The notes under the pieces were generated by a model, which made no database searches, was not told where the DNA came from, and saw nothing but the letters and a program-made list of their open reading frames with translations. This document shows, piece by piece, positions 18,207-25,873 of a DNA stretch of 64,000 bases. The first letter of the stretch is position 1; each line of letters begins with the position of its first letter. The translations under genes were made by a program, and so were the position numbers. Location: positions 1 through 64,000 of the forward strand of contig WGNA01000020.1 in the NCBI GenBank assembly GCA_016124755.1, given 5' to 3'. This stretch comes from Bacteroidota bacterium (lineage in GTDB: Bacteria; Bacteroidota; Bacteroidia; NS11-12g; UBA9320).

Positions 18207-18519
18207 TAATACATCAAGATTATAAACCGGTTGTGGGTCGATGAAAAACCTCTTTTCTTCTTACTTTTTTCTTGATAAAAAAGTAAGCAAAAAATCAAGT
18301 CGGAAAGAAAGCTGCCCAAGCGCCCTTTATCATTTGTTGAAAATCTGGGAAAGAAGTGTCAAGCACTTTCCCGATTTTCTACCAAATGACAAATTCCCGC
18401 CGGGGCTATCCCGCCTTTCCGACGGCCCACCCACGCGTTCCTAAGTTTGTTTTAGGATCCGCTTCGCACGATTCATTTTGTTCTTTTAATACTAACCACA
18501 AGTCGGTGTAATTATGCGG
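18207..18519 (+). repeat. Dispersed repeat copy 2, full length (about 310 bp)
   Basis: Starts with ATACATCAAGATTATAAACC and ends with GTGTAATTATGCG. Near the left end is a perfect hairpin: CTTACTTTTTT (18260-18270), loop CTTGAT, AAAAAAGTAAG (18277-18287). CTTGAT can also pair with ATCAAG at 18293-18298. About 200 bases from CAAGTCGG onward are almost identical to the copy at 48775-49070. A frame of 67 codons stays open through it, but I treat that as part of the repeat. Confidence 0.92.
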
Positions 18520-18559
18520 AGAAACATTTACAAAAGATCCTATTGGCGAGCATGATTTC

Positions 18560-18680
18560 TCAATCCCGAAGGGATGTAATTAGTATAAACTCAACAAATC
18601 ATCATTCCCAACCCCGAAGGGGTGACATGTTTCTTATCAAAGCAGATTCGGTTTTGAGATTCAATAATTTCTAATTACTA
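18560..18680 (+). repeat. REP-like repeat, copy B
   Basis: Second copy of the CCCGAAGGGG-type segment: CAATCCCGAAGGGATG, then AACCCCGAAGGGGTGACATG, then CAAAGCAGATTCGG. Same orientation as copy A and about 520 bases from it, with the full-length dispersed repeat between the two. Confidence 0.85.
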
Positions 18681-18769
18681 AGTTTACGTTTTACTCTAAA
18701 TCGATTCGTTGTAAGTATATCTAAAATCTGAGTGGCATCCGGATTCTATTAAAGAACGAACATTTGTTC

Positions 18770-18777
18770 TATTTTTG
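18770..18777 (+). promoter_or_regulatory. Candidate -7 box (TATTTTTG) just before ATG 18785
   Basis: Exact match to TAnnTTTG, only 7 bases before the ATG. If used, transcription would start at or next to the start codon, giving a leaderless message. No good -33 TTTG is seen at the expected distance, so confidence is low. Confidence 0.3.
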
Positions 18778-18784
18778 AGATGGA

Positions 18785-19918
18785 ATGAACTCCCTTAAAA
18801 CCAAACATTCTTTTAATTCTAAGAAAAGTTGCTTTTGGAAATTTACTGTTGGGATTATTCTCCTCGTTCTGTGCTCGATGACGGTTGCTGAACTTTCCAG
18901 ATCTATCACCGCATCAACATTGGGATATAAATCAAACTACCATAGGTTTCTGGTTAGAAGCTCTTACGATAGTGAGCAAATGCAACTTGAAAAAGAGAAA
19001 ATAGTAAAACGATATGATTTTGACGATTCTTTCTTTTCACATGACAAAGCCTGGCTTCTATGGCAAAAAAAATACGTAAGAAATCAGGCAATAATCGAAT
19101 GGTCAGGACGATTGACATTAATCATTATCAGCATACTCGGCTTTGTCTTATTCCGTCGAGGAAGAAAACAGAATAAACCCGTAAACATCGCAGACCTGAT
19201 TTATCTGTTTACCGGATTTGCCTTCATGCGTGATGTAATTATGGATATACTTGATTTTGTCGTAATCGGGCGCCCTCCGCACACAATCAGTCTTTTCAAT
19301 CTTTCCAGCGCCACGTCCCATATTTGTTTAATTATAATTGGGTTGAGTGCCTTCGTTTACCTGTTATTCAATTTGCCTCGAACTATTCTTCCAACGCTTA
19401 CTCTGAGCAGTATAACAGGTGTCAGTATCGGTGCCATAATTTGGTTTGGGGCGATGCATTTTTCACATCCTCCGGATGAAACACTGGCAAAATTAAGCGT
19501 TGGTCAACCGGCTAAAAACTTAAAAGGTGTATTTTATCAGAGCAACGACAGCTTTAATCTTGAACGATATAAAGACTCTATAGTGGTGTTGGATTTCTTC
19601 TTCTCAACGTGCGGCCCTTGCCGCTATGCGCTGCCTCATCTGAATCAACTTTACGACTTGTACCACCCGAAAGGTGTGGCATTCTTTGGTGTCGATCCCA
19701 TCGAGAAAGACTGGAAATATCTGGATCGATTCACCGAAAAAGTACAGATGAACTACCCTATTGTGAAAGTGAAAGAAGACTCGGTCAGAATGCGATACGG
19801 AGTTTATTCATTTCCAACTGTTGTTGTTGCTTACAAAGGAAAAGTGCTTTTCAAAAAAAGTGGCGGGAAATGTTATTCGGGGCTTGATCAAATTTTAGAC
19901 AAAGCCATTTTGCAATAA
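18785..19918 (+). CDS. Membrane protein with C-terminal TlpA-like thioredoxin domain
   Basis: 377 residues. Hydrophobic helices lie at about 19-36, 108-123, 136-162, 178-196 and 205-225. The C-terminal domain (about 235-377) is a thioredoxin fold of the TlpA/ResA type with FFFSTCGPCR (Cys276, Cys279) and the cis-proline loop YSFPTVVV. It is expected to face the periplasm and act in thiol-disulfide exchange, perhaps reducing cysteines of envelope proteins. It is monocistronic, and the gene after it is convergent. The N-terminal membrane region is not recognised. Confidence 0.88.
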   Translation: MNSLKTKHSFNSKKSCFWKFTVGIILLVLCSMTVAELSRSITASTLGYKSNYHRFLVRSSYDSEQMQLEKEKIVKRYDFDDSFFSHDKAWLLWQKKYVRNQAIIEWSGRLTLIIISILGFVLFRRGRKQNKPVNIADLIYLFTGFAFMRDVIMDILDFVVIGRPPHTISLFNLSSATSHICLIIIGLSAFVYLLFNLPRTILPTLTLSSITGVSIGAIIWFGAMHFSHPPDETLAKLSVGQPAKNLKGVFYQSNDSFNLERYKDSIVVLDFFFSTCGPCRYALPHLNQLYDLYHPKGVAFFGVDPIEKDWKYLDRFTEKVQMNYPIVKVKEDSVRMRYGVYSFPTVVVAYKGKVLFKKSGGKCYSGLDQILDKAILQ

Positions 19919-19943
19919 TATAATGTAACCCATTTCGATGCTA

Positions 19944-20026
19944 CAATAATGATTCGTACAAATTCAAATGAACGAATCAAGCATTATTGAATTTTAAAAA
20001 AGACCAATTACCCAGTAATGCTTGAT
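19944..20026. terminator. Two overlapping hairpins between convergent genes
   Basis: CAATAATGATTCGT (19944-19957) can pair with ACGAAT (19972-19977) plus CATTATTG (19982-19989) across a 4-base bulge. Alternatively ATCAAGCATTA (19976-19986) pairs perfectly with TAATGCTTGAT (20016-20026). The two structures exclude each other. Lying between two convergent stops, they probably serve as a bidirectional terminator; no long T-run follows. Confidence 0.5.
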
Positions 20027-20077
20027 TACGTAATTAGACTGACAATTTTTATCGCAGAGTTTTTTTGCACTTTCAGA

Positions 20078-20848
20078 TTAATGTTTATCGGCATATCTAA
20101 ACCGTCTCAAATCCTTCCAGGCCTCTTCTTCCTTCAACATCGCATCATATTCCTCATCATAATCATTGATCTTTAAATAATAATTGTGCGGAGTTAAATG
20201 CTGTATTTCATGGAAACCTATGATGTATAAAAATACCTTTTCACTATTCATAAAATCGGCAGCGGTAGAACCATGAATAAAAGTAAAAGAGTCTCCGCAA
20301 AGAGTGTCGTAAATAACGTTTTTCCTTAGATCCACGATTTTCACACCAATCGAATCTAGCGGAATTGTCGTGTCTGAAATAAACCTGAAGCTTCCGGTAA
20401 AAATATCCAACGTTGCTTCGCGGTACACCATTACCGTTTGTTTCCGGTGAAATAAATGATAAAATCCGTGCGTCATACAGTCATTTTCAATTGAATCTTT
20501 CTCCTGTAACATTGCAGGACCACAGCAACCACCCAATAAATGAAAAGTACTGTCTGATTTCGAAATCCCGATTTCCGGATGCACAGCAATCGTGATTCGG
20601 GTTGATGATGTAAGTATAAATTTCAAAGACTTCCTTCCCTGATATCCGTGACACATGATATTCAGAAAATCAACAACCGACGAATCTATTACCTCATTAA
20701 ATTTTAGCTTTTTAAAAGACTTCATTTTAACAGTCATTGAATCACCGTTTGATGTATAAATGTTGCCTTTTACAGGATTAATCGGTGTAATTAGCAGTAG
20801 TTTACAGGATGACATTAAAATCAAAAAAATGAACATACGGAATCTCAT
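20078..20848 (-). CDS. Lipoprotein of unknown function
   Basis: 256 residues from the ATG at 20848, chosen because a hydrophobic stretch then ends in the lipobox ILMSSC (Cys15). A longer frame to 20902 adds 18 residues that would spoil the signal. The mature protein has a beta-rich middle (TVMVYREATLDIFTGSFRF, GVKIVDLRKNVIYDTLCG) and a HLTPHNYYLKINDYDEEYDAML tail, with CCGP cysteines near the centre. No family recognised. It stands alone, convergent with the thioredoxin-type gene. Confidence 0.8.
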   Translation of the reverse strand: MRFRMFIFLILMSSCKLLLITPINPVKGNIYTSNGDSMTVKMKSFKKLKFNEVIDSSVVDFLNIMCHGYQGRKSLKFILTSSTRITIAVHPEIGISKSDSTFHLLGGCCGPAMLQEKDSIENDCMTHGFYHLFHRKQTVMVYREATLDIFTGSFRFISDTTIPLDSIGVKIVDLRKNVIYDTLCGDSFTFIHGSTAADFMNSEKVFLYIIGFHEIQHLTPHNYYLKINDYDEEYDAMLKEEEAWKDLRRFRYADKH

Positions 20849-21000
20849 GCTTTCACAACGAAAGGATTGCCTACCTGTTTTACAAACATGAAGCAATCTC
20901 AAATATGCCGTTGATCAAGTCGCGGTTGTTACTTCAGAAACTTTCAAGAACCTGATATGCTGTTTTCAAAATCAGGAATTTAAACCAGATCACATACGAA

Positions 21001-22389
21001 TCAGTGTTGAATACAGATCCGGAATGCTTTACCGGTTTCTGCAATTCTTATGGTATAAATTCCGGATTTTAAATCACTAACCGAAAAAGATTTTTCCTGC
21101 ATCGGACCGATATTCAAATCTAATGACTTACACAATCTGCCTGCTGCATCATAAATTTCCCATGTAGCCTGATGAGCACCATTGTCATCCGTTGTAACCG
21201 TGATTTGATTATCGGCAGGATTTGGATACACATGAACATTATTAAATGCTTCCGAATAGTTTCTATCGTCATCTAGCAAGTCACTTTCGTTTTCATTCCA
21301 GGAATCAATTTCAGAACGTCCAACCATAATTCTTTCAACAGATGATGGATTCATTGAAAAATGTATCGGCAAGGTTTTGTCTGTAAATGATCGGGGAACA
21401 ATCCAGAAAACACGAAGTCCGGTTGTCTCAAAGTAGCTGGCTTCCCAGGTATTAAACATGGCCATCGCTTCATCTCTGTATAAACCGGCTTTCACCAATT
21501 CATCAATAAATTTCGGTTTGTAAACTGTCACCCACTCAGCTTGTGGAATAGAATCCGAAACCGGACTAACATGCCGTATCCGGCCTCCATCTAATTTGCC
21601 ATAACCCCAGATATATCGGGATCCATCTTCCTTCATTTCATAAATTAAACAATAGGGTATTTCCTCATTCAGCGTATTGTTAATTACCAAATTACCTTTA
21701 TCTGTGTATTTAAGAGATACCGGATTTTCGAAACCTCCAAGTCCTCTGTAGAAAATATATTTCTCTACCTCCTCTCCCACTTTAATCAGATTAGCATCAG
21801 TCTTTCTCGGTGCCGACCAAACATTGGGAACTTCTTCATCCGGATGAGTAAGTACTGTGTTTTGTTCGGGAGATAAGACATTAATTTTCCACGACACATA
21901 ACCACCATAGTTAGAAAATGAGATATAGGATTTGTGAGGTAAGTCCGACCAATCGTTTTCTATCCTTATTTTTGACTTAAGCAAATTATAAGTCTCACTT
22001 GAATTCGGCCGAGGATAAAATTCTGAAATAGATCCCTGAGGGAAATCCACGCTTACCTCAAGATCCTTTATGGTAGCAGGCGAATAAAAATACAAAACGG
22101 GAGTTTCCATTTTTATCGATATATTTCGAAGTTCAACAGTGTCATTCCGGGTATAATAATCCCCTTTAAAAGAGACATACCTTACCTCAAATGTTGAATC
22201 CAGATCAATGTGATGTACAAAAGAAGGTACCGGTTCATGAGCGTAATCCTGCATGTTCTGATAAGGTGTTCCGTTCGCGGTATAACGGGCTGAAAAGGTT
22301 CCCCATTCATGAACGACAAGGTGATTGGAAGTCTGGGAATACAGACTTAATGCCCCTAATATAAGGGTAGCGGTTAAAATGGTTTTCAT
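21001..22389 (-). CDS. Secreted VHEWGTF-family protein with T9SS sorting domain
   Basis: 462 residues. The signal peptide ends near SLYSQ (19). The mature protein begins LVVHEWGTFSARY and contains KMETPVLYFYSP, two hallmarks of an uncharacterised family that I recall from Planctomycetes, Verrucomicrobia and Bacteroidota. A C-terminal T9SS type A sorting domain (about 390-462; VYPNPADNQ, WEIYDAAGRL, LKSGIYTIRI) predicts export across the outer membrane and surface attachment or release. No catalytic residues are known for the family. Confidence 0.88.
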   Translation of the reverse strand: MKTILTATLILGALSLYSQTSNHLVVHEWGTFSARYTANGTPYQNMQDYAHEPVPSFVHHIDLDSTFEVRYVSFKGDYYTRNDTVELRNISIKMETPVLYFYSPATIKDLEVSVDFPQGSISEFYPRPNSSETYNLLKSKIRIENDWSDLPHKSYISFSNYGGYVSWKINVLSPEQNTVLTHPDEEVPNVWSAPRKTDANLIKVGEEVEKYIFYRGLGGFENPVSLKYTDKGNLVINNTLNEEIPYCLIYEMKEDGSRYIWGYGKLDGGRIRHVSPVSDSIPQAEWVTVYKPKFIDELVKAGLYRDEAMAMFNTWEASYFETTGLRVFWIVPRSFTDKTLPIHFSMNPSSVERIMVGRSEIDSWNENESDLLDDDRNYSEAFNNVHVYPNPADNQITVTTDDNGAHQATWEIYDAAGRLCKSLDLNIGPMQEKSFSVSDLKSGIYTIRIAETGKAFRICIQH

Positions 22390-22598
22390 AACGACAACTA
22401 ATTAAAAGTACCGGAAGATAAACATCTGTGTTAAAGATTTTATCGCATGACAGAATGGTTACGACTAATTGACTTAGACTCGGATAAATATTAATGCAGA
22501 AGAATCTGGATCCAGAGATTAAGTCTCTGAAGGAAAAAAAAGGTGAACTCTACTTTTGAATGAGAAGGTAAAGTACATTTAAATTAACAGACCCGGAT

Positions 22599-24056
22599 TT
22601 AATCATTAATCTCTTCCATTTCGATTTCACCTTCATCAAGCATTTCCCACAACAGACCCCGGAAATAACTCATAAGTAAATCGCGGTCTTCATTTTTTAA
22701 ATATGCCATAAATTCCTTCGATTGAAAGAAGTAATTCGGGTACATTAACGCATCCCTTAATTCAGAAGATGACAATTTAAGTTCTTTCCTCAAATAACGA
22801 ATCTGGTCAACGGCACCTTTATAATCTGCCATTGCAATGCAGTTCTGCAGATGTTGTTCGTTTAAATCCAGATTGTCAGGAAACTTTTTACATGTCTGAT
22901 AAAATGCAGATGCATATTTTTCGAATTCCAATGATTTCAGGAGCATTTCAGCTCTCAAATACGATAATATCCTGTCGTTTCCGCAGTACTCCCGAAAGTC
23001 GTTTATAGCTTTTGCACAATTTACCGTATCTCCGATCGCCGCGTATCGAACCATTTTATGATAGGTAATATAATTCGTTAATTCCGGATGACTCTTTTCA
23101 ATTTCTTTGGCAGTCTCTAAAAATTCCAGTTCGCCCATCTTACTTGCAATCCGGATGCGATATGCCTGAAAACCTGAATATTTATGGAACTGAGGCGGGA
23201 TTTCATTTAAATATTTCAGGGCGGCTTTTACATTACCAAAATTCAGCACCTGCTCTGCTTTATTAAACCGGTCGATCATTTTGCGATACGGAAACGACCA
23301 CGATTTACCTTCCTTGTCGGCTTTTACCCCTCCGACTTCATTAATTAAAATGGAAATATCCTCATCCCAACTCATTCCATTCGAAAACATAAACATATCC
23401 TGAATGCTGAGTCCGTTTTCATTTACACCAACTCCGATGTCGAGATAATTAATTTGCTTCTGACAAAATGTACGAATCACCAGATGCGGCACTTCTCCTT
23501 TATGGTAAAAATGAACGCAATCAACTTCCGGTGATTCACAAATTTTCAAACGAAGATTGATGAGATACCCCGGCCGGTAAATGTCTCTTGAAAAAATTTC
23601 TTTGGAGGCGGCATCCGCATACACATTATTGAGAATGCGCTGTCGCAAATATTCCTGATCCACGTAGTTGTCGAACTCGCGCCACTGATTCTGTTTTAAA
23701 AGATTCGCGAGTTTTCTACCGAAGTTTCGATACTGATCTTCTGTGTATTGGCTGTAAATCTCCGTTAATTGTTTGTTGTACCGATATCGCTTTACCGGCC
23801 CCCACGACAACACAATAGCCAAAATTACAAACACCAGAATAGCAACCGTTCTCACTATGGTTTTTACCGGAAACTGAGCCGTTCCGGATTTGCCGATTGC
23901 TTTTGAAATTTCGGCGTTTTCTTCTTTTTCAAAATACGGACAGGTAGTTTCAAAGGTTGCTTCTTCACCGGTAAGGGAACACAATATTCCCCGGCTGGGA
24001 TTAAAAGTTCGTTTGGTGCAAACCCGACAATAACGCAGTTGTTCTTCGCGGTTCAT
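22599..24056 (-). CDS. Zinc-ribbon-like membrane protein with helical C-terminal region
   Basis: 485 residues. The N-terminus has four cysteines spaced like a zinc ribbon (Cys10, Cys13, Cys26, Cys39; YCRVCTKR, GILCSLTG, TTCPYF), a start shared by many Bacteroidota membrane proteins. One membrane helix follows at about 64-85. The rest (about 90-485) is soluble, with a mixed domain and then helical repeats that look TPR-like (AKAINDFREYCGNDRILSYL, CIAMADYKGAVDQIRYLRKEL). The zinc ribbon would be cytoplasmic and the large domain periplasmic. Function unknown. Confidence 0.82.
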   Translation of the reverse strand: MNREEQLRYCRVCTKRTFNPSRGILCSLTGEEATFETTCPYFEKEENAEISKAIGKSGTAQFPVKTIVRTVAILVFVILAIVLSWGPVKRYRYNKQLTEIYSQYTEDQYRNFGRKLANLLKQNQWREFDNYVDQEYLRQRILNNVYADAASKEIFSRDIYRPGYLINLRLKICESPEVDCVHFYHKGEVPHLVIRTFCQKQINYLDIGVGVNENGLSIQDMFMFSNGMSWDEDISILINEVGGVKADKEGKSWSFPYRKMIDRFNKAEQVLNFGNVKAALKYLNEIPPQFHKYSGFQAYRIRIASKMGELEFLETAKEIEKSHPELTNYITYHKMVRYAAIGDTVNCAKAINDFREYCGNDRILSYLRAEMLLKSLEFEKYASAFYQTCKKFPDNLDLNEQHLQNCIAMADYKGAVDQIRYLRKELKLSSSELRDALMYPNYFFQSKEFMAYLKNEDRDLLMSYFRGLLWEMLDEGEIEMEEIND

Positions 24057-24104
24057 TGTTTTTTCTTGGAGCCGGAATATAGGAAATGAATTGAAACCTT
24101 TTGC

Positions 24105-24503
24105 CTATTGGTTTACAGTTGATGTAAAAATCGTAATGGTTCTGGTTAAAGTTTCCTGCTGGCCTGAATCCCGCATTTTATACTCCATTACATAAAAATA
24201 GGTTCCGCTGGACATTTTGGTCACTTTGTCGTCTTTACACAGTCGTTGCTCGTTGGCACTGCCGGAAACAAATAATAGCTCTCCCCAACGATTATATAAT
24301 TTGAGAGAATAAAACTCGGGATTTTCCTTCCAGTTTTTAAAGTCGGGGAAACATTGGTTTTTAAAAAGTGTATCTGCTGAAATAGCTTCGATTTTCATTT
24401 CCGGAGATCCTTTATCTGATGCCAAAGAAGCACTTGTTTTACATGAAACCGTGAGGATTGCCCCGAAAACAATCGTACTTAAATAATTGCCTTTTTTAAT
24501 CAT
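24105..24503 (-). CDS. Lipoprotein made of a gliding-associated-type C-terminal domain
   Basis: 132 residues. A signal ends in the lipobox LTVSC (Cys21). Nearly the whole mature part matches the fold of the gliding-motility-associated C-terminal (type B T9SS) domain: FYSLKLYNRWGELLFVSG and SGTYFYVMEYKMRDSG, with TITI at the end. Such domains normally sit at the end of very large secreted proteins. Here one occurs alone on a lipoprotein. Its ATG overlaps the end of the decayed barrel gene by 4 bases. Confidence 0.75.
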   Translation of the reverse strand: MIKKGNYLSTIVFGAILTVSCKTSASLASDKGSPEMKIEAISADTLFKNQCFPDFKNWKENPEFYSLKLYNRWGELLFVSGSANEQRLCKDDKVTKMSSGTYFYVMEYKMRDSGQQETLTRTITIFTSTVNQ

Positions 24504-25110
24504 TGCCTGAACTTAATGGCCACACCAAAATTAATCTGAAGTAAGTGCATTTCCTGATATAAATCGCGGAACTCTTTTGTGAGTCCATTTGTTGTAGTCA
24601 ATTTGGGTTCAAACGAATATTTTTCGCATTCCAATAAGTAGCCGAGTCTGGCTACAATTGAAAATCTAGACCGATAAATCAGATTCGGATTCTGGGTTGA
24701 CAGAGAAACCAAATCCAGAAACTTTCCTCAATAGTATTCTCTCTTTTGCCACATGCTTGTATGATGATTTAATAAAATCTGATATTATGTGCCGAGACTC
24801 AGATGCCGTGCGTCGTATTTCGAGAATCACAATTTGATGTACCGGGGATTAATGGTAGCGGAAAACATGTAGGTGGAAACCTTTGCAGTCTTCTGAACAA
24901 TTACATTGTCGAATTGCCCGTATGAATTTGCCAATTCGTGCTGATATAAGAACTATTTCCCGTAACTGTTCCCTGTTTATTTTCAAAGTAGCGGGTATTG
25001 GTTAAACCGGCACCGAGCCAGATGTTTTGAGCATGGAGTTCACATGTAGCAAAAAAATATGGTATAAAGGCAGTAATTGAATAATTCAGAAGTCTGCGAT
25101 ATAGTTTCAT
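24500..25110 (-). pseudogene. Decayed outer-membrane barrel protein gene
   Basis: An N-terminal piece (25110 to about 24901) has a signal peptide (MKLYRRLLNYSIT to ELHAQ) and a barrel start NIWLGAGLTNTRYFEN, then ends early. After a one-base frame change the sense continues as QFDNVIVQKTAKVSTYMFSA, then meets a stop near 24835 and a further frame break. The C-terminal piece (about 24715-24500) reads RFSIVARLGYLLECEKYSFE and ends LLQINFGVAIKFRQ, a typical last barrel strand. The pieces together look like one porin-family barrel of about 200 residues, now inactive. Confidence 0.7.
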
Positions 25111-25125
25111 GTAATAATCCACCTT

Positions 25126-25740
25126 TCATTTCTCCAGCAACACCCTCCTGAATAAGCCCCAAAAATTTTCAGGGATATCCTGCACAATTTTCAAATTTGT
25201 ATGAGATGCGATTTCGTAAATATCCCGGTTGATATCAGAAAAGAAAAAATCAGAAGGGTAATTTAATATTTTTCGAATCCATGTGACCCTCTTTCCTTTT
25301 GGAAGTAGTTTGTCGAAAACCGAAATTACGGCTCCCGGCTTCGCTACACGTTCTGCTTCTTTTAAACACGCATACGGATCCGGGATTACGGCTAATACCA
25401 AATGGATAATTACCTTGTCGAAAGTGTTGTCCGGAAAGGTGAGATTTTGTCCGTCCATTACAAAAGCACTGAGGTTCTTCTTCAATCTTCGGTTTCTTCG
25501 TTTCGTGGTCGCCACCATAGCCGGTGTGAGATCAATGGCGGTTATTTCGCAATCATCCGGCATATTCGGGAGGTCAAGTCCGGTGCCGCTTCCGAGAATC
25601 AATACCTTTTCTCCGGCTTTAATATGAAGTGATCCGGCGGCAGCTTTTCGTGTGTTCTTAAACACATACGCGAGCACATCGTAAATGGGAATATACACTG
25701 TATACCGAAATCGATTCCAGCCATTGGTGTTGATTTTCAT
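25126..25740 (-). CDS. Class I SAM-dependent methyltransferase
   Basis: 204 residues. The SAM-binding motif I is VLILGSGTGLDLP, motif II is ITAIDLTPAM and the post-II block is FPDNTFDKVIIHLVLAVIPD, as in the Methyltransf_11 group (ubiquinone/phospholipid-like methyltransferases). No membrane segment or extra domain. It lies 15 bases upstream of the decayed barrel gene on the same strand. The substrate is not evident. Confidence 0.88.
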   Translation of the reverse strand: MKINTNGWNRFRYTVYIPIYDVLAYVFKNTRKAAAGSLHIKAGEKVLILGSGTGLDLPNMPDDCEITAIDLTPAMVATTKRRNRRLKKNLSAFVMDGQNLTFPDNTFDKVIIHLVLAVIPDPYACLKEAERVAKPGAVISVFDKLLPKGKRVTWIRKILNYPSDFFFSDINRDIYEIASHTNLKIVQDIPENFWGLFRRVLLEK

Positions 25741-25873
25741 GACTGCAATTTAGAGGAATGATTTTTATTCAGTAGTGATGATGTCTGATCTGAATTTGGG
25801 GAAGGTTGTTTTTTGAAAATGAATTCTCAAACCAATGGTTTTTTAAGTTTAAGATCAATGGTTAGATCTTATT

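Noticed and set aside
18241-18444. 67-codon open frame in repeat copy 2, similar frame in copy 5
   Set aside because: It begins and ends differently in the two copies, lies wholly in a repeat with a hairpin and has no start conserved between copies.
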